64,000 bases of DNA from Chitinophaga rhizosphaerae (GCF_003958645.1 NZ_RXLO01000005.1:124001-188000), one strand, 5' to 3'. Shown: positions 1-9,474, counted from the first letter of the stretch. Numbers and translations: made by a program. The notes: generated by a model not told the origin, from the letters alone.

Positions 1-43
1 GTATGTATACCGGCTGTTAATTCGTTCTTTGCCTAAAAAATTT

Positions 44-109
44 AGATAGAATAATCCATTAATTGTGGGGAATTGTAGATTTTTTGCTTGGCTGTAATCC
101 CTAGTTTTG
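44..109 (+). promoter_or_regulatory. AraC-regulon promoter/operator block A
   Basis: A 66-bp block: AGATAG at 44-49, ATTGT at 62 and again at 72 (one helical turn apart), a T-run at 80-85 roughly where a -33 element would lie, and a -7-like TAGTTTTG at 102-109 (Bacteroidota consensus TAnnTTTG). The same block with identical spacing precedes the genes at 4811 and 8657. Inferred to be the binding site of the AraC-type regulator at 7603-8511 and to drive the genes at 164 and 2471. Confidence 0.6.
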
Positions 110-163
110 GGTTTTACAAGCTAATTGCGGAGCATCACGCAGTGAAAATGTTAGTAATTCCAT

Positions 164-2437
164 ATGTGGACATTTCATATTTCTATTAAGAATCTAGCAG
201 TGTGGCTTTTCAAAGCGCAACTGCTGCTTGTGGGTATATTGACCAGTTCTGACGCCCTGTCTCAACGACGCCCTTTTTTCAACACAAGTGCCAGGGTATT
301 AGGCTATGAAGGGAATTCTATCCGGGAGGAACATCCGTTTTCTTTTCTACGAAACAAATCCGTTCTGGTTACGGATGCAGCAAAATGGCATTGTGAAAGA
401 ACGATAGGACAGGATGAACATGAAAGGATATACACTTTTCAGCTAGCAGCGGGGGCGGCGGCAAAATCAGGCGTTTCTGTTGATTTTGTCTTCGACGACT
501 GGGATTCGGACAATTATGTCATAATGCCTTCGGCCGCCTATAATGGCAACAGGTTCGACGTGTTGCCCTATAGCTATCCTCCCTTATTTAAACCCGAAGA
601 TTATAATAGGGATTTACCGGTGACGATTACCGATATCCCGAGGCTGAATAAGTACGATGGGCCATCCAGGATGGATTTCAATACCGGGGATCTTTCTACG
701 CCGGCAGTGGGTATCTATTTCCCGAGAACAAAAAGTGGGATATGGATATTGACTGAACAGGCTACGGAATTAGGTAACAATGCGCTGATTTTCCGTGAAA
801 GCGAGGCGCGTGATAAAGCTACCTTTACAATTTTGGCTCCTGGTGTCAGAGAGCAGTATTATTCTATGGCCCGTATGTCACATTCCAACGAAACGGGGGT
901 GGATTTTAAGCAGGGTGATAGGGTTGTGGTTCGCTACAAGGTATATACCTATAAGCATCTCGCTTCCCCTGCGGATCTGAATAACAGGTTCATCGACATC
1001 AGGAAAAGTTACGGTAGCTCCGTATATGTTAATCAATTACCTTTTAGCAAAGCCTTTGAGCTTATGGAAAGGCAGGAGAATGAATGGTGGAGTAGTGCTG
1101 ATAGTCTTTACACGCTCGGCGGCCAGGCACTGAATCTGAAGTGGCAATTGGGATGGGTGGGGGGCCTGATGGTTACACTCCCGTTAAGCGAGGCCGGCGG
1201 GGATAGCTCGGCTACAAGGGCATTCATGAATTATCACAAGATTATTACGCAAAGTCAGGCAAAAAGCGGATTGTTCTATGGATGTGGAGACGGGCGCGTT
1301 TGGTGTAGCGATTGTTTCGGCAACCCTCACCCCGATAATCTCCACCTCCTGCGGAAGAATGCGGATGCGCTTTATTTTATCTACAAGTATGCCTATTCAC
1401 GGCGTTATGCCCAACCGGAATGGCAAATGCCGGTTGCCTGGAAAATTCCGTTGAGAATGCAGGCTGAGGCGTTCGTGAAACTGTGGGAAAGTGCAGGCCA
1501 GTTCGGGCAATTTGTGGACGTGGAGTCAGGTGAGATCGTGGTTGGTGGCAGCAACAGCGCTGTTATAGCAATCGGTGGACTGGCTTTGGCATCAAAGTTT
1601 GAGGGAAATCCGGAATATCTTGAGGTGGCGGAGGAAGCCGCCAGGTACTATTATAACAATTATACGAAAAAGGGTATATCGTGCGGAGGGCCCGGTGAAA
1701 TTCTGCAGAACAACGATTCGGAGTCCGCTTTTGCCATGCTGGAATCTTTTATGACATTGTATGAAGTAACAGGGGAGAGGGAATGGATTCGGTATGCCGA
1801 AGATGCAGCCGCGTTTTGTGCTACCTGGATGGTAACATACGATTACAGCTTTCCCGGAAGTTCCCTGTTTGGTAAACTGGATATGAAAACTACCGGAGCC
1901 GTATGGGCGAATACGCAGAATAAGCACGGCGGGCCGGGGATATGTACCGCTTCGGGCGATTGCCTGTTCAAGCTCTATCGCGCCACCGGGAACAGGAAGT
2001 ACCTGGAAATGATTTACGACGTAGCGCATAATATCATGCAATACATTTCCAGGGACGATCGCCCCATTAAAGACCAGCAAACCGGCTGGATCAATGAACG
2101 GGTGAATCTCAGCGACTGGGAAGGGAAAGGGGGAGTAGGCGACATTTTTCATGGCAATACCTGGGCCCAGGTAAGTGCCATGCTTACGGTAGCGCAAATA
2201 CCTGGTATTTACATCAATCCGCACAGCGACGTGCTGGTGGTTTTCGATCACGTGCATGCGACATTGAAAGACGGCCTCCTTACAGTTACCAATCCCACCC
2301 ATTTTGATGCGAACGTGAGGGTGTTCCTGGATACAACGCCGGAATTAGCATATCCACAAGGTTTTATAAGCCGTTGCCCTAAAATTTACGTTAAGGCAGG
2401 TGAGACGAAAGTTTTCCCTGTTGCCGGATTCAGATAA
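164..2437 (+). CDS. Exported (alpha/alpha)6-barrel glycosidase-like protein
   Basis: A 757-residue protein. Residues about 8-34 form a hydrophobic signal peptide ending near ALSQ, so it is probably exported. The N-terminal 300 residues look beta-rich. From about residue 310 to 690 there are repeated helical hairpins with W, Y and G-rich joints (for example GGSNSA, GGPGEI, GICTASGDCLFKLY), as in six-hairpin glycosidases. I cannot assign a GH family and no catalytic acid pair is certain. It starts with ATG 164 and is followed 33 bp later by another glycosidase-like gene, so the two form an operon behind promoter block A. Role inferred: release of the sugar that the downstream operons catabolise. 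Confidence 0.65.
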   Translation: MWTFHISIKNLAVWLFKAQLLLVGILTSSDALSQRRPFFNTSARVLGYEGNSIREEHPFSFLRNKSVLVTDAAKWHCERTIGQDEHERIYTFQLAAGAAAKSGVSVDFVFDDWDSDNYVIMPSAAYNGNRFDVLPYSYPPLFKPEDYNRDLPVTITDIPRLNKYDGPSRMDFNTGDLSTPAVGIYFPRTKSGIWILTEQATELGNNALIFRESEARDKATFTILAPGVREQYYSMARMSHSNETGVDFKQGDRVVVRYKVYTYKHLASPADLNNRFIDIRKSYGSSVYVNQLPFSKAFELMERQENEWWSSADSLYTLGGQALNLKWQLGWVGGLMVTLPLSEAGGDSSATRAFMNYHKIITQSQAKSGLFYGCGDGRVWCSDCFGNPHPDNLHLLRKNADALYFIYKYAYSRRYAQPEWQMPVAWKIPLRMQAEAFVKLWESAGQFGQFVDVESGEIVVGGSNSAVIAIGGLALASKFEGNPEYLEVAEEAARYYYNNYTKKGISCGGPGEILQNNDSESAFAMLESFMTLYEVTGEREWIRYAEDAAAFCATWMVTYDYSFPGSSLFGKLDMKTTGAVWANTQNKHGGPGICTASGDCLFKLYRATGNRKYLEMIYDVAHNIMQYISRDDRPIKDQQTGWINERVNLSDWEGKGGVGDIFHGNTWAQVSAMLTVAQIPGIYINPHSDVLVVFDHVHATLKDGLLTVTNPTHFDANVRVFLDTTPELAYPQGFISRCPKIYVKAGETKVFPVAGFR

Positions 2438-2470
2438 TTCTCCTCCCGCTGTACTTAGAAATGAAATAAC

Positions 2471-4690
2471 ATGATACAATTGAAAAAATGGTCGGTTTTC
2501 CTCTATGCCCTATGCGTTTCGGCAGTTTCGTACGCTCAGCAGTTGAGCGATTATAACGTAGTATGGGAAACCCCTGGTGAAAACGCGAATGCCTCTATGC
2601 CAATTGGTAATGGCGATATAGGTGCCAATGTATGGGTGGAACCAAACGGGGACGTCGTTTTCTATGTTTCCAAAACCGATGCCTGGAGCGAAATAGGCCG
2701 GCTGTTGAAATTGGGGAAAGTACGTGTTTCAATATCCCCAAGCCCTTTTAAGAAAATCAGCTTTCGTCAGGAATTGAAATTGCAGAACGGCGAAATACTG
2801 ATCAGTTATGGGGATGTCAAGATGAAAATCTGGATTGATGCGAATAATCCGGTCATGCAGGTCGATATAGAAAGTAAGGAGCCAGTCCGTGTAGCGGTGA
2901 AATATGAAAACTGGCGCCGGGAAAGAAGAAAGATCGAAGGGGAGGAAGATGGTTCGGTTTGGGGAATTGGCGGGAGGCAGGTTACGAAGGATTGCCCAAC
3001 GGAAATCTATTCTGAGCCTGATTCAGTGCTGCCAGGAAAGGAGGGGAGTATTATGGCGTATCATCACAATCACTATTCCATCTGGAAAAATAACCTGGAA
3101 GTACAGGCTTTGACGGATGTACAGGCGTACCGCCCGGATCCGTTATTGCACCGCAATTTCGGTGTACTGATCAGCGGAAAGGGGATGGTTAACAAATCAG
3201 ATTCCTTCCTGATCAGCAAAACACCGGCCCTCCATTCCAGCATCGCGATTTACCCGCTTACCACGCAAGGCAGCGCAACCGGTTGGCGACGGAGGCTGGA
3301 GCAGCAGGCGAAAATTGTAACGGATATTCCGGCGCATAATCGCAGGAAAGCTCATATCGGCTGGTGGAAGGCATTCTGGGAAAGGTCTTATATATATATT
3401 TCAGCGGCAGATTCGCTGGAGCAGGATCGGGCTCGTAAAGTGACCCAGGGATATATACTGCAACGTTTTATCAATGCTTGCGGCGGTAGGGGCGCGTTCC
3501 CCATCAAGTTCAATGGCAGTATTTTTACGGTAGACACCTATAACAGGGATGGAAAATATAAGGGATTTGATGCTGATTTCAGGCTTTGGGGTGGATGCTA
3601 CTGGTGGCAGAATACCAGGCTTCTTTATTGGAGTATGCTGCTTTCTGGCGACTTTGATTTGATGTCACCTTTGTTTAATATGTATATGGAGGCACTGCCG
3701 CTTCGCAAGGCCGCCACCAGGAAATATTATGGACATGAAGGCGCATTTTTTCCGGAGACTATGAATTTCTGGGGAACTTATGCCGATGGTGATTATGGAT
3801 GCGACAGGAACGGAGTGCCATTGGGGTTAGCGAAGAACCCTTATATCACTTACTATTGGCAAAGTGGTTTGGAACTTTCGTTACTGATGTTCGATTATTA
3901 CAATCAGACACGGAGTACGGGCTTCGCAAAGGATACACTCGTGCCTTTAGTTACTGAGGTGCTTACATTTTTCGATCAGCACTGGAAGCGCGGTGCCGAC
4001 GGGAAAATACTGATCGATCCCGCTGCTTCGCTTGAAACATATCACAAGGCAGTCAATCCCTTACCCGAAATTGTTGGTATCCGGACGGTGGCTGAGAAAA
4101 TGCTGGGTTTGCCCGACGGGCTGACTACAGGCAAGCTGCGTGGCCAATGGCAAAGGTTGATCGCAGATTTGCCGGCGCTGCCCTTGAGGACCGTCGGCGT
4201 AGATACTTTGCTGGCTCCTGCCCATTCGTACAGCAACAAGGCAAACGCAGAAAATCCTGAGATGTATGCTGTGTTTCCCTACCGTGCCTTCGCTTTGGGC
4301 AAGCCGGGCCTGCAAATCGCGCTGAATACCTTCCTGTCGAGGACCCATAAGGAAAATGGAGGCTGGCAGCAAAACTCCATCCAGGCAGCCTGCCTTGGGT
4401 TGACGGAAGAGGCGAAAAGGATGGTTGCCGAAAGTTTTTCCACCCCGGACAAATTCATGCGTTTCCCGGCGTTCTGGGGCCCTAATTATGATTGGACGCC
4501 CGACCAGGATCACGGGAATGTGGCAATGATAGCATTGCAACGAATGCTTTTTCAATATGAAGGCGATAGCGTAAGACTGTTGCCAGCCTGGCCAGCGGAG
4601 TGGGATGTAGTTTTCAGGCTTGCAGGTCCTGACAGGAAGGTATATGAAGGCACTTACCGGAACGGCAAGCTGGAATATTCTACCCGGTAG
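2471..4690 (+). CDS. Exported DUF5703/GH95-like glycoside hydrolase
   Basis: A 739-residue protein with a clear signal peptide (LYALCVSAVSYAQ, cut before Gln near residue 24). The N-terminal domain starts with the pattern WETPGENANASMPIGNGDIG and KTDAWSE, which is typical of the DUF5703 N-terminal beta-sandwich of GH95-like enzymes. The rest (about 290-720) looks like an (alpha/alpha)6 barrel. GH95 enzymes cleave alpha-L-fucosides or alpha-L-galactosides, but DUF5703 proteins are not characterised well enough to name the substrate. It lies in an operon with the gene at 164. A gap of about 120 bp with a new promoter follows. Confidence 0.7.
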   Translation: MIQLKKWSVFLYALCVSAVSYAQQLSDYNVVWETPGENANASMPIGNGDIGANVWVEPNGDVVFYVSKTDAWSEIGRLLKLGKVRVSISPSPFKKISFRQELKLQNGEILISYGDVKMKIWIDANNPVMQVDIESKEPVRVAVKYENWRRERRKIEGEEDGSVWGIGGRQVTKDCPTEIYSEPDSVLPGKEGSIMAYHHNHYSIWKNNLEVQALTDVQAYRPDPLLHRNFGVLISGKGMVNKSDSFLISKTPALHSSIAIYPLTTQGSATGWRRRLEQQAKIVTDIPAHNRRKAHIGWWKAFWERSYIYISAADSLEQDRARKVTQGYILQRFINACGGRGAFPIKFNGSIFTVDTYNRDGKYKGFDADFRLWGGCYWWQNTRLLYWSMLLSGDFDLMSPLFNMYMEALPLRKAATRKYYGHEGAFFPETMNFWGTYADGDYGCDRNGVPLGLAKNPYITYYWQSGLELSLLMFDYYNQTRSTGFAKDTLVPLVTEVLTFFDQHWKRGADGKILIDPAASLETYHKAVNPLPEIVGIRTVAEKMLGLPDGLTTGKLRGQWQRLIADLPALPLRTVGVDTLLAPAHSYSNKANAENPEMYAVFPYRAFALGKPGLQIALNTFLSRTHKENGGWQQNSIQAACLGLTEEAKRMVAESFSTPDKFMRFPAFWGPNYDWTPDQDHGNVAMIALQRMLFQYEGDSVRLLPAWPAEWDVVFRLAGPDRKVYEGTYRNGKLEYSTR

Positions 4691-4700
4691 GAAAACGGCA

Positions 4701-4766
4701 AGATAGTATTATCTATTTATTGTAAAGGATTGTGAATTTTTTATTTGAGGGCATTGCATAGGTTTG
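4701..4766 (+). promoter_or_regulatory. AraC-regulon promoter/operator block B
   Basis: Second copy of the 66-bp block: AGATAG at 4701, ATCTAT just after it, ATTGT at 4719 and 4729, the T-run at 4737-4742 and a -7-like TAGGTTTG at 4759-4766. Transcription would begin near 4772, about 40 bp before the ATG at 4811. The arrangement matches blocks A (44-109) and C (8552-8617) base for base in spacing. Confidence 0.65.
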
Positions 4767-4810
4767 AATATCGTATGCATGCGGAGCCTTCGAAACAATA
4801 AGACTGACAT

Positions 4811-5497
4811 ATGAAAGAGTGGATACACCTGACTTCCGATGAAATTGATCTCCTGGACAGACAGTTGCCGGTAATTATTCCACTGGGGCTCATCGAAGCC
4901 CATGGTCCCCACCTGGCAGTGAGTGTGGATACTGATACCGCAACCTACTTTGCCCGTAGAGCTGCGATGGAGACGGGCGCCATTTTGGCTCCTGCCGTCC
5001 AGTACGGCTTTGCGGATGAAATGGCCGGTTATCCAGGAACGCTTGGGGTGACGGCATTAACCTATATTAATGTGATTATAGATATATGTATGGCATTGTG
5101 TAGTAAAGGGTTTATGAAAGTTGCCTTCATTACCGGTCATGGGGCTAATAAAATTCCTTGTGAATTGGCTTTTCATAAAGTCTGGGAGCAGTATCCGCAA
5201 TTCAAGGGAGCTTGCTGGAATTGGTGGAGCGATTGCGGGATCCAGGGTATTCACCATGCGGATAAAGGAGAAACGGAAGTAGCACTGGCGGTGGGAACGA
5301 TCTCTTACATGGACCGTGTAAGGGATTTTCCGGTGGAAAAACCCTGGTATAAAATTCGTTCTCGGCAAGAGCTGGCTCCCGAGTCGGGAGGTGTAAACGG
5401 TAATCCTTCCGAGGCAGACGTTAATAATGGGTTAGCGGTAGTGGAACGGGCGGCAAATGCATTAGCCAGGAAGCTGAAAGAGGCAATTGAACATTAA
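4811..5497 (+). CDS. Creatininase-family metal-dependent hydrolase
   Basis: A 228-residue protein of the creatininase superfamily. Residues 28-42 (IEAHGPHL then DTD) give the metal ligands E29, H31 and D40. TGHGAN at 108-113 matches the family NGHGGN motif, and HADKGETE at 149-156 matches the family HAG-x-ET region. Members hydrolyse cyclic amides or carbon-carbon bonds in ring ketones; creatinine amidohydrolase, a riboflavin-pathway amide hydrolase and diketo-inositol hydrolases are known. Sitting with an aldolase and a sugar porter, a ring-opening step in sugar or cyclitol breakdown is more likely than creatinine use. It overlaps the next gene by 11 bp and lies behind promoter block B. Confidence 0.75.
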   Translation: MKEWIHLTSDEIDLLDRQLPVIIPLGLIEAHGPHLAVSVDTDTATYFARRAAMETGAILAPAVQYGFADEMAGYPGTLGVTALTYINVIIDICMALCSKGFMKVAFITGHGANKIPCELAFHKVWEQYPQFKGACWNWWSDCGIQGIHHADKGETEVALAVGTISYMDRVRDFPVEKPWYKIRSRQELAPESGGVNGNPSEADVNNGLAVVERAANALARKLKEAIEH

Positions 5498-6143
5498 TGA
5501 ACTAATCGTGATAGCAGGTTTTTTTAAGCGTAGGCTAATGCCAGCGGTCACCCTACACCGGGAAGATGATGTGCTACCGGTAGCGGAAGCATTGCTGGAG
5601 GGCGGCCTGGATGTAATGGAGATTACCTTTCGAACCGGTATTGCCGCAAAGGCAATCGCGCTTATCAGGAAGAAATTCCCTGAAATGCATGTTGGTGCTG
5701 GTACTTTGATCCATCCCGAACAGATAAAAATCGCCGTCAATGCAGGTGCCCGGTTTGGCGTGGCACCGGGTTTGAACAAAGTTACGTTGGAGGCTGCTGC
5801 CCGCGAAAACTTTCCATTCATACCCGGAATAGCTACGGCTTCCGAATTGGAAAATGCTTTAATGCTGGATTGCAAGTTGGTAAAAGTGTTTCCCTGCGAT
5901 CTTCTTGGCGGGGTCGCGGTGATCAGGGCATTGCAGCAACCCTACGGCCATACGGGGATGAAATTTATTCCCATGGGCGGCGTAAACCTTGCCAATCTGC
6001 ATGAATACGTGGCGCCAGGGTCTGTAATGGCCGTCGGCGGTTCCTGGATCGCTTCGGGGGAATTGATCGAACGGCGAAACTTTGCGGCAATAGCCGAAAA
6101 TGCCCGTAAATCCATAACAATAACTGACCAACGCATTCATTGA
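5487..6143 (+). CDS. eda: KDPG/KHG-type aldolase
   Basis: A 218-residue class I aldolase of the 2-dehydro-3-deoxy-phosphogluconate/4-hydroxy-2-oxoglutarate type, which splits a 2-keto-3-deoxy acid (phosphate) into pyruvate and an aldehyde. The Schiff-base lysine is K133 in VKVFP, the catalytic glutamate is E45 in MEITFRT, and the phosphate-binding loop is PMGGVN near residue 160. The first in-frame start that keeps the N-terminal helix is TTG 5487, which overlaps the preceding gene. The ATG at 5538 would remove that helix and leave a shorter protein. It is the terminal catabolic step suggested for this operon. The natural substrate could be the galacto isomer or an unphosphorylated acid. Confidence 0.85.
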   Translation: MNINELIVIAGFFKRRLMPAVTLHREDDVLPVAEALLEGGLDVMEITFRTGIAAKAIALIRKKFPEMHVGAGTLIHPEQIKIAVNAGARFGVAPGLNKVTLEAAARENFPFIPGIATASELENALMLDCKLVKVFPCDLLGGVAVIRALQQPYGHTGMKFIPMGGVNLANLHEYVAPGSVMAVGGSWIASGELIERRNFAAIAENARKSITITDQRIH

Positions 6144-6172
6144 ATTCTCGTTAACAAGATAATTTGGAAATT

Positions 6173-7546
6173 ATGGCCACTTTAGTACCTGTATCGCAGG
6201 ATGCATCAACAACCCCGGCCACTGTGAATAATAAGTACGTTTACAAGGTTTGCGCTATTACCGCGCTGGGCGGCGTAATGTTTGGCTTCGATTTGGTAAC
6301 CATTTCGGGTGCGATCCAATTTTTAGCGCCGCATTTTCGGTTGGGTGATTTTGAAATTGGCTGGGCAGTTGGATCCATCAATCTCGGGTGTATCGCAGGG
6401 GCGTTGCTGGCCGGAAAACTCAGCGATTCATGGGGCAGAAAAAAGTTGTTGATCGTATGTGCCGTACTTTTTGCCATTACTGGGGTCGGCACAGGCTGGG
6501 CCCCCGACTTTAAACTGTTTATTTCTTTTCGGTTGCTTAGCGGGGTTGCGGTAGGCGCAGCGGCATTGGTATGCCCCATGTATACGGCGGAGATTTCCCC
6601 GGCTCACTTACGAGGGCGGATGGTTTCTTTTTACCAGTTGGCGATAACCCTGGGCATCTTACTGGCCTATCTTACCAATTACTTTTTGCTGAATTCAGGG
6701 CCCGACAACTGGCGCTGGATGTTTACGGCACAATCTGTACCTGCCATTCTGTTTTTTGCCGGTTTGTTCCTGGTAGCGGAAAGTCCCCGTTGGCTGGTTG
6801 GTAAAAAAAGGATTGCGGAAGCCAGGATCGTGCTGTCCAGGATCGGGGGCGCAGAATATGCCCGGCAACAGCTTTTGATCATTAGTCGTAGTTTTAAAAC
6901 TGAGATAAAAGAACGGGTGGCGGACCTTTTTGATAAAGGAATGAGGACTATATTAATAACAGGAGTTTTTATTGCCATATTTTCACAGGCTGTCGGGCAA
7001 AATTCGCTTTTCTCCTATGCGCCCGAAATATTCCGGCATGCGGGGATGGCAGAAGGGTCAGCGTTTCTGCAATCGTTGATCATCGGCGTGATCAATTTAT
7101 TATTCACATTCTTTGCTATTTCGATGATTGATAAAGTGGGCCGCAGGACGCTGCTTTTGGTCGGCACCCTGTCTCTTTTTGCCATCGCATTGGCATTGTC
7201 TACCGGCTTTTATTTCCAATGGAACGGTATATGGATATTAATCTTTGTACTGTTGTTCATTGCGGTCTATTCGGCTACCATCGGGCCTGTTACCTGGGTA
7301 GCGTTATCCGAGATATTCCCGAACCGTATCCGCGGAAACGCAATGGCGGCTTGTACTTTCTCGCTATGGTTGGCGAATTTCTTTTCTACCAGTTCTTTTC
7401 CAGTGCTCAAATCACATTGGGGGTTACCTTTTACTTTTGTAATGCATGGCATTATATGTTTGCTCTATTTTTTATTTGTTGAAAGGAAGGTGCCTGAAAC
7501 TAAAGGTAAGTCACTGGAGGATATCGAAAGGCTTTTGATGAAATAG
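6173..7546 (+). CDS. Sugar porter (MFS, SP family)
   Basis: Inner-membrane sugar:proton symporter or facilitator of the major facilitator superfamily, about 457 residues. Family signatures are present in order: GVMFGFD in TM1, D-x-GRKKL in loop 2-3, VAESPRWL after TM6, GRRTLL in loop 8-9, and PETKGKSLE at the C terminus. Twelve hydrophobic segments can be counted. ATG 6173 is preferred over an in-frame TTG at 6164. It sits 29 bp after the aldolase gene, so it is likely co-transcribed and imports the monosaccharide, cyclitol or acid released by the exported enzymes. The specific substrate is not readable. Confidence 0.88.
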   Translation: MATLVPVSQDASTTPATVNNKYVYKVCAITALGGVMFGFDLVTISGAIQFLAPHFRLGDFEIGWAVGSINLGCIAGALLAGKLSDSWGRKKLLIVCAVLFAITGVGTGWAPDFKLFISFRLLSGVAVGAAALVCPMYTAEISPAHLRGRMVSFYQLAITLGILLAYLTNYFLLNSGPDNWRWMFTAQSVPAILFFAGLFLVAESPRWLVGKKRIAEARIVLSRIGGAEYARQQLLIISRSFKTEIKERVADLFDKGMRTILITGVFIAIFSQAVGQNSLFSYAPEIFRHAGMAEGSAFLQSLIIGVINLLFTFFAISMIDKVGRRTLLLVGTLSLFAIALALSTGFYFQWNGIWILIFVLLFIAVYSATIGPVTWVALSEIFPNRIRGNAMAACTFSLWLANFFSTSSFPVLKSHWGLPFTFVMHGIICLLYFLFVERKVPETKGKSLEDIERLLMK

Positions 7547-7602
7547 CCAGCTATATTATTTTTTTTTCAATAGTTCGTAGTAAATGTAAACCTGGTTGCC
7601 GG

Positions 7603-8511
7603 TCATTGGTCAGCGCCCGCTGGCGAAATAAATTCATGGATGTATTGTCTGGGCGACACTCCCATTTGTTTTTTAAACAGCCTGGAAAAGTAATATGGGT
7701 CATCTATCCCGATTTTTAACCCCACTTCGCCGATATTGTATTTTGTAGTATGGATGAGTTGTATCGCTTTCTGGATTTTCAGAAAATTAAAATACGCCAC
7801 AGGGGAATATCCCGTGTTTTTTTTGAATTGTTTGAAGAAAAACGAAACTGACATCCCGGAGTGCCTTGCGACTTCTTCCACCGTTATTTTTTCTTCAATG
7901 TGATTGCGCATGAACTGGATCGCTTCATCGATAACGTTTTCCTCCGCGGGAATTGTGGCAGACAAGCTGTTGAAATTGTCTGCCGCTATGAAACTGCCGA
8001 GGTAATTTGGCAATATGAGGTTGGCATATAACAAATTCGATACACTGAATCCTTTAGACAGGGTTTTTAACATCAGGTTGAACAGGTTATTCCGTTCTTC
8101 TGAGTAAACAGTGTGAACAGGCGCATCTTTTTGGACGAGTTTTACCGCGTCCGATATTTCACTGGCACTACTCCCGGCGATATGCATCCACGAAATACTC
8201 CAGGGGTAGCTCGTAGACGCGCCGTATGAATGGGCGGAAAATGGCGGGATGATATATGCGTCTCCTGCCTTTAATATAAACTTTTTATTGCCCATTATTA
8301 TCCATCCTTCTCCATCGAAGCAATGCAGCAGCACTGCGTACGAAACCTGGCCGGATTCCCTTTTGTAGTAGTGATTGATGGCATGAGGGAAAATGCCCAT
8401 CCTGTTAATGTATAGCCGCTGTATTAAAGGAGTTCGGGCGCATTTGGACAATATTTTTTTAGGGATATCAATCACCTGCTCCCCTTCGTAGCTGGCTTTG
8501 TGCTTTCTCAT
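7603..8511 (-). CDS. AraC-family transcriptional regulator
   Basis: A 302-residue regulator. The N-terminal part (about 50-110) is a cupin-like sensing domain (GEGWIIMGNKKFILKAGDAY then PPFSAHSYG). The C-terminal part (about 195-295) holds the two helix-turn-helix motifs of AraC/XylS proteins (VEEVARHSGMSVSFFFKQFK and IGIDDPYYFSRLFKKQMG, then SPRQY). It is convergent with the sugar porter and divergent from the operon at 8657. The space between it and 8657 holds block C, so the sugar-binding regulator probably activates this operon and the two other units with the same block, and may control itself. Confidence 0.9.
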   Translation of the reverse strand: MRKHKASYEGEQVIDIPKKILSKCARTPLIQRLYINRMGIFPHAINHYYKRESGQVSYAVLLHCFDGEGWIIMGNKKFILKAGDAYIIPPFSAHSYGASTSYPWSISWMHIAGSSASEISDAVKLVQKDAPVHTVYSEERNNLFNLMLKTLSKGFSVSNLLYANLILPNYLGSFIAADNFNSLSATIPAEENVIDEAIQFMRNHIEEKITVEEVARHSGMSVSFFFKQFKKNTGYSPVAYFNFLKIQKAIQLIHTTKYNIGEVGLKIGIDDPYYFSRLFKKQMGVSPRQYIHEFISPAGADQ

Positions 8512-8551
8512 GTGCTGCGTTTGGTTACTGGTTGGCCGATTTTGTTATCAA

Positions 8552-8617
8552 AGATAGGATAATCTATCTATAAAAAAGGATTGTGAATTTTTCGTTTGGG
8601 TTTACTACATACCTTTA
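8552..8617 (+). promoter_or_regulatory. AraC-regulon promoter/operator block C
   Basis: Third copy of the 66-bp block in the divergent region next to the regulator gene. AGATAG at 8552 and CTATCT at 8564 form a perfect 6-bp inverted repeat. ATTGT begins at 8580, the T-run is 8588-8592, and the -7-like element is TACCTTTA at 8610-8617. The ATTGT copy one turn upstream, seen in A and B, is missing here. Drives the operon starting at 8657. Confidence 0.65.
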
Positions 8618-8656
8618 AATCGATCTTTCAACTTCAAAAATTTAAACGCGCACAAA

Positions 8657-9466
8657 ATGAAATTGACGTTCCCGTACCAACTGGAAACGATACAGAAAAA
8701 GATTTTGCAGCAGGAAGAACTGCTGAAGAAGGTTGCTTCTCTTTATGCAGATGCAATTGAGCATGGTGGTTTGATCCATGTCTATGCAAACGGGCATTCC
8801 CGCGTAACAGTTGAGGAATTATGCATACGAATGGGAGCGTTAACCGGGTTTCGGGCAATCCTTTCCACAGGGCTTACTACGTTTACGGATGTAGTGGGTG
8901 CAAACGGACTTCGGTTGAACCAGTTTTTCGAGAAAGTGGAGAATAGCGGGGCCGCCCTTTTGGATGAAATTGATTTTGGTCCGTATGATGTGCTGCTGGT
9001 TGTTACGGCAACCGGTACTACCGCTGCTGCGGTGGATGTGGCCCTTGCGTTCACCAGCAGGTATCCTTCTCTGCCGATCGTCGCACTGTCCTGTGCGGAA
9101 CAATCAAAAAAAGCCCCGGTAAAACACAGCTCGGGCATGAATTTGTGGTTCGTTATAGAGAAGGCCGAAAAGGGGTATTTTATCGATAACGCCATGCCTG
9201 TCGGGGATTTAAGCACGGAAGTCGTGGCAGAGAACCACACTTACCGCATCTGCCCACTCAGTTCCATCGGCGCCCTGACGGTAGTACAATCTCTCAACGA
9301 ACTTACCCTGCAGGAATTGACGGACAGGAAAGTTGAACATTTTGTGTTGCAGAATATGCACCTCAATGATACCGAGGTAAATTATGACTCCTGGCTTAGG
9401 GATCAACGCAAGCGTTATGCTAAAGCTACGAATAATGAACATGCAATAGCTCCGTTGATAAAATAG
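8657..9466 (+). CDS. SIS-domain sugar-binding protein
   Basis: A 269-residue protein with a SIS (sugar isomerase) fold: an N-terminal helix, YANGHSR near residues 39-45, and later beta-strand/loop elements VLLVVTATGTTAAAVD and PIVALS typical of phosphosugar-binding SIS domains. It is not a glucosamine synthase or GmhA by length. In this operon it may isomerise or bind an amino- or keto-sugar phosphate. First gene behind promoter block C. Its stop codon TAG (9464-9466) shares a base with a possible GTG start of the next gene, so translation is probably coupled. Confidence 0.75.
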   Translation: MKLTFPYQLETIQKKILQQEELLKKVASLYADAIEHGGLIHVYANGHSRVTVEELCIRMGALTGFRAILSTGLTTFTDVVGANGLRLNQFFEKVENSGAALLDEIDFGPYDVLLVVTATGTTAAAVDVALAFTSRYPSLPIVALSCAEQSKKAPVKHSSGMNLWFVIEKAEKGYFIDNAMPVGDLSTEVVAENHTYRICPLSSIGALTVVQSLNELTLQELTDRKVEHFVLQNMHLNDTEVNYDSWLRDQRKRYAKATNNEHAIAPLIK

Positions 9467-9474
9467 TGAACGAT

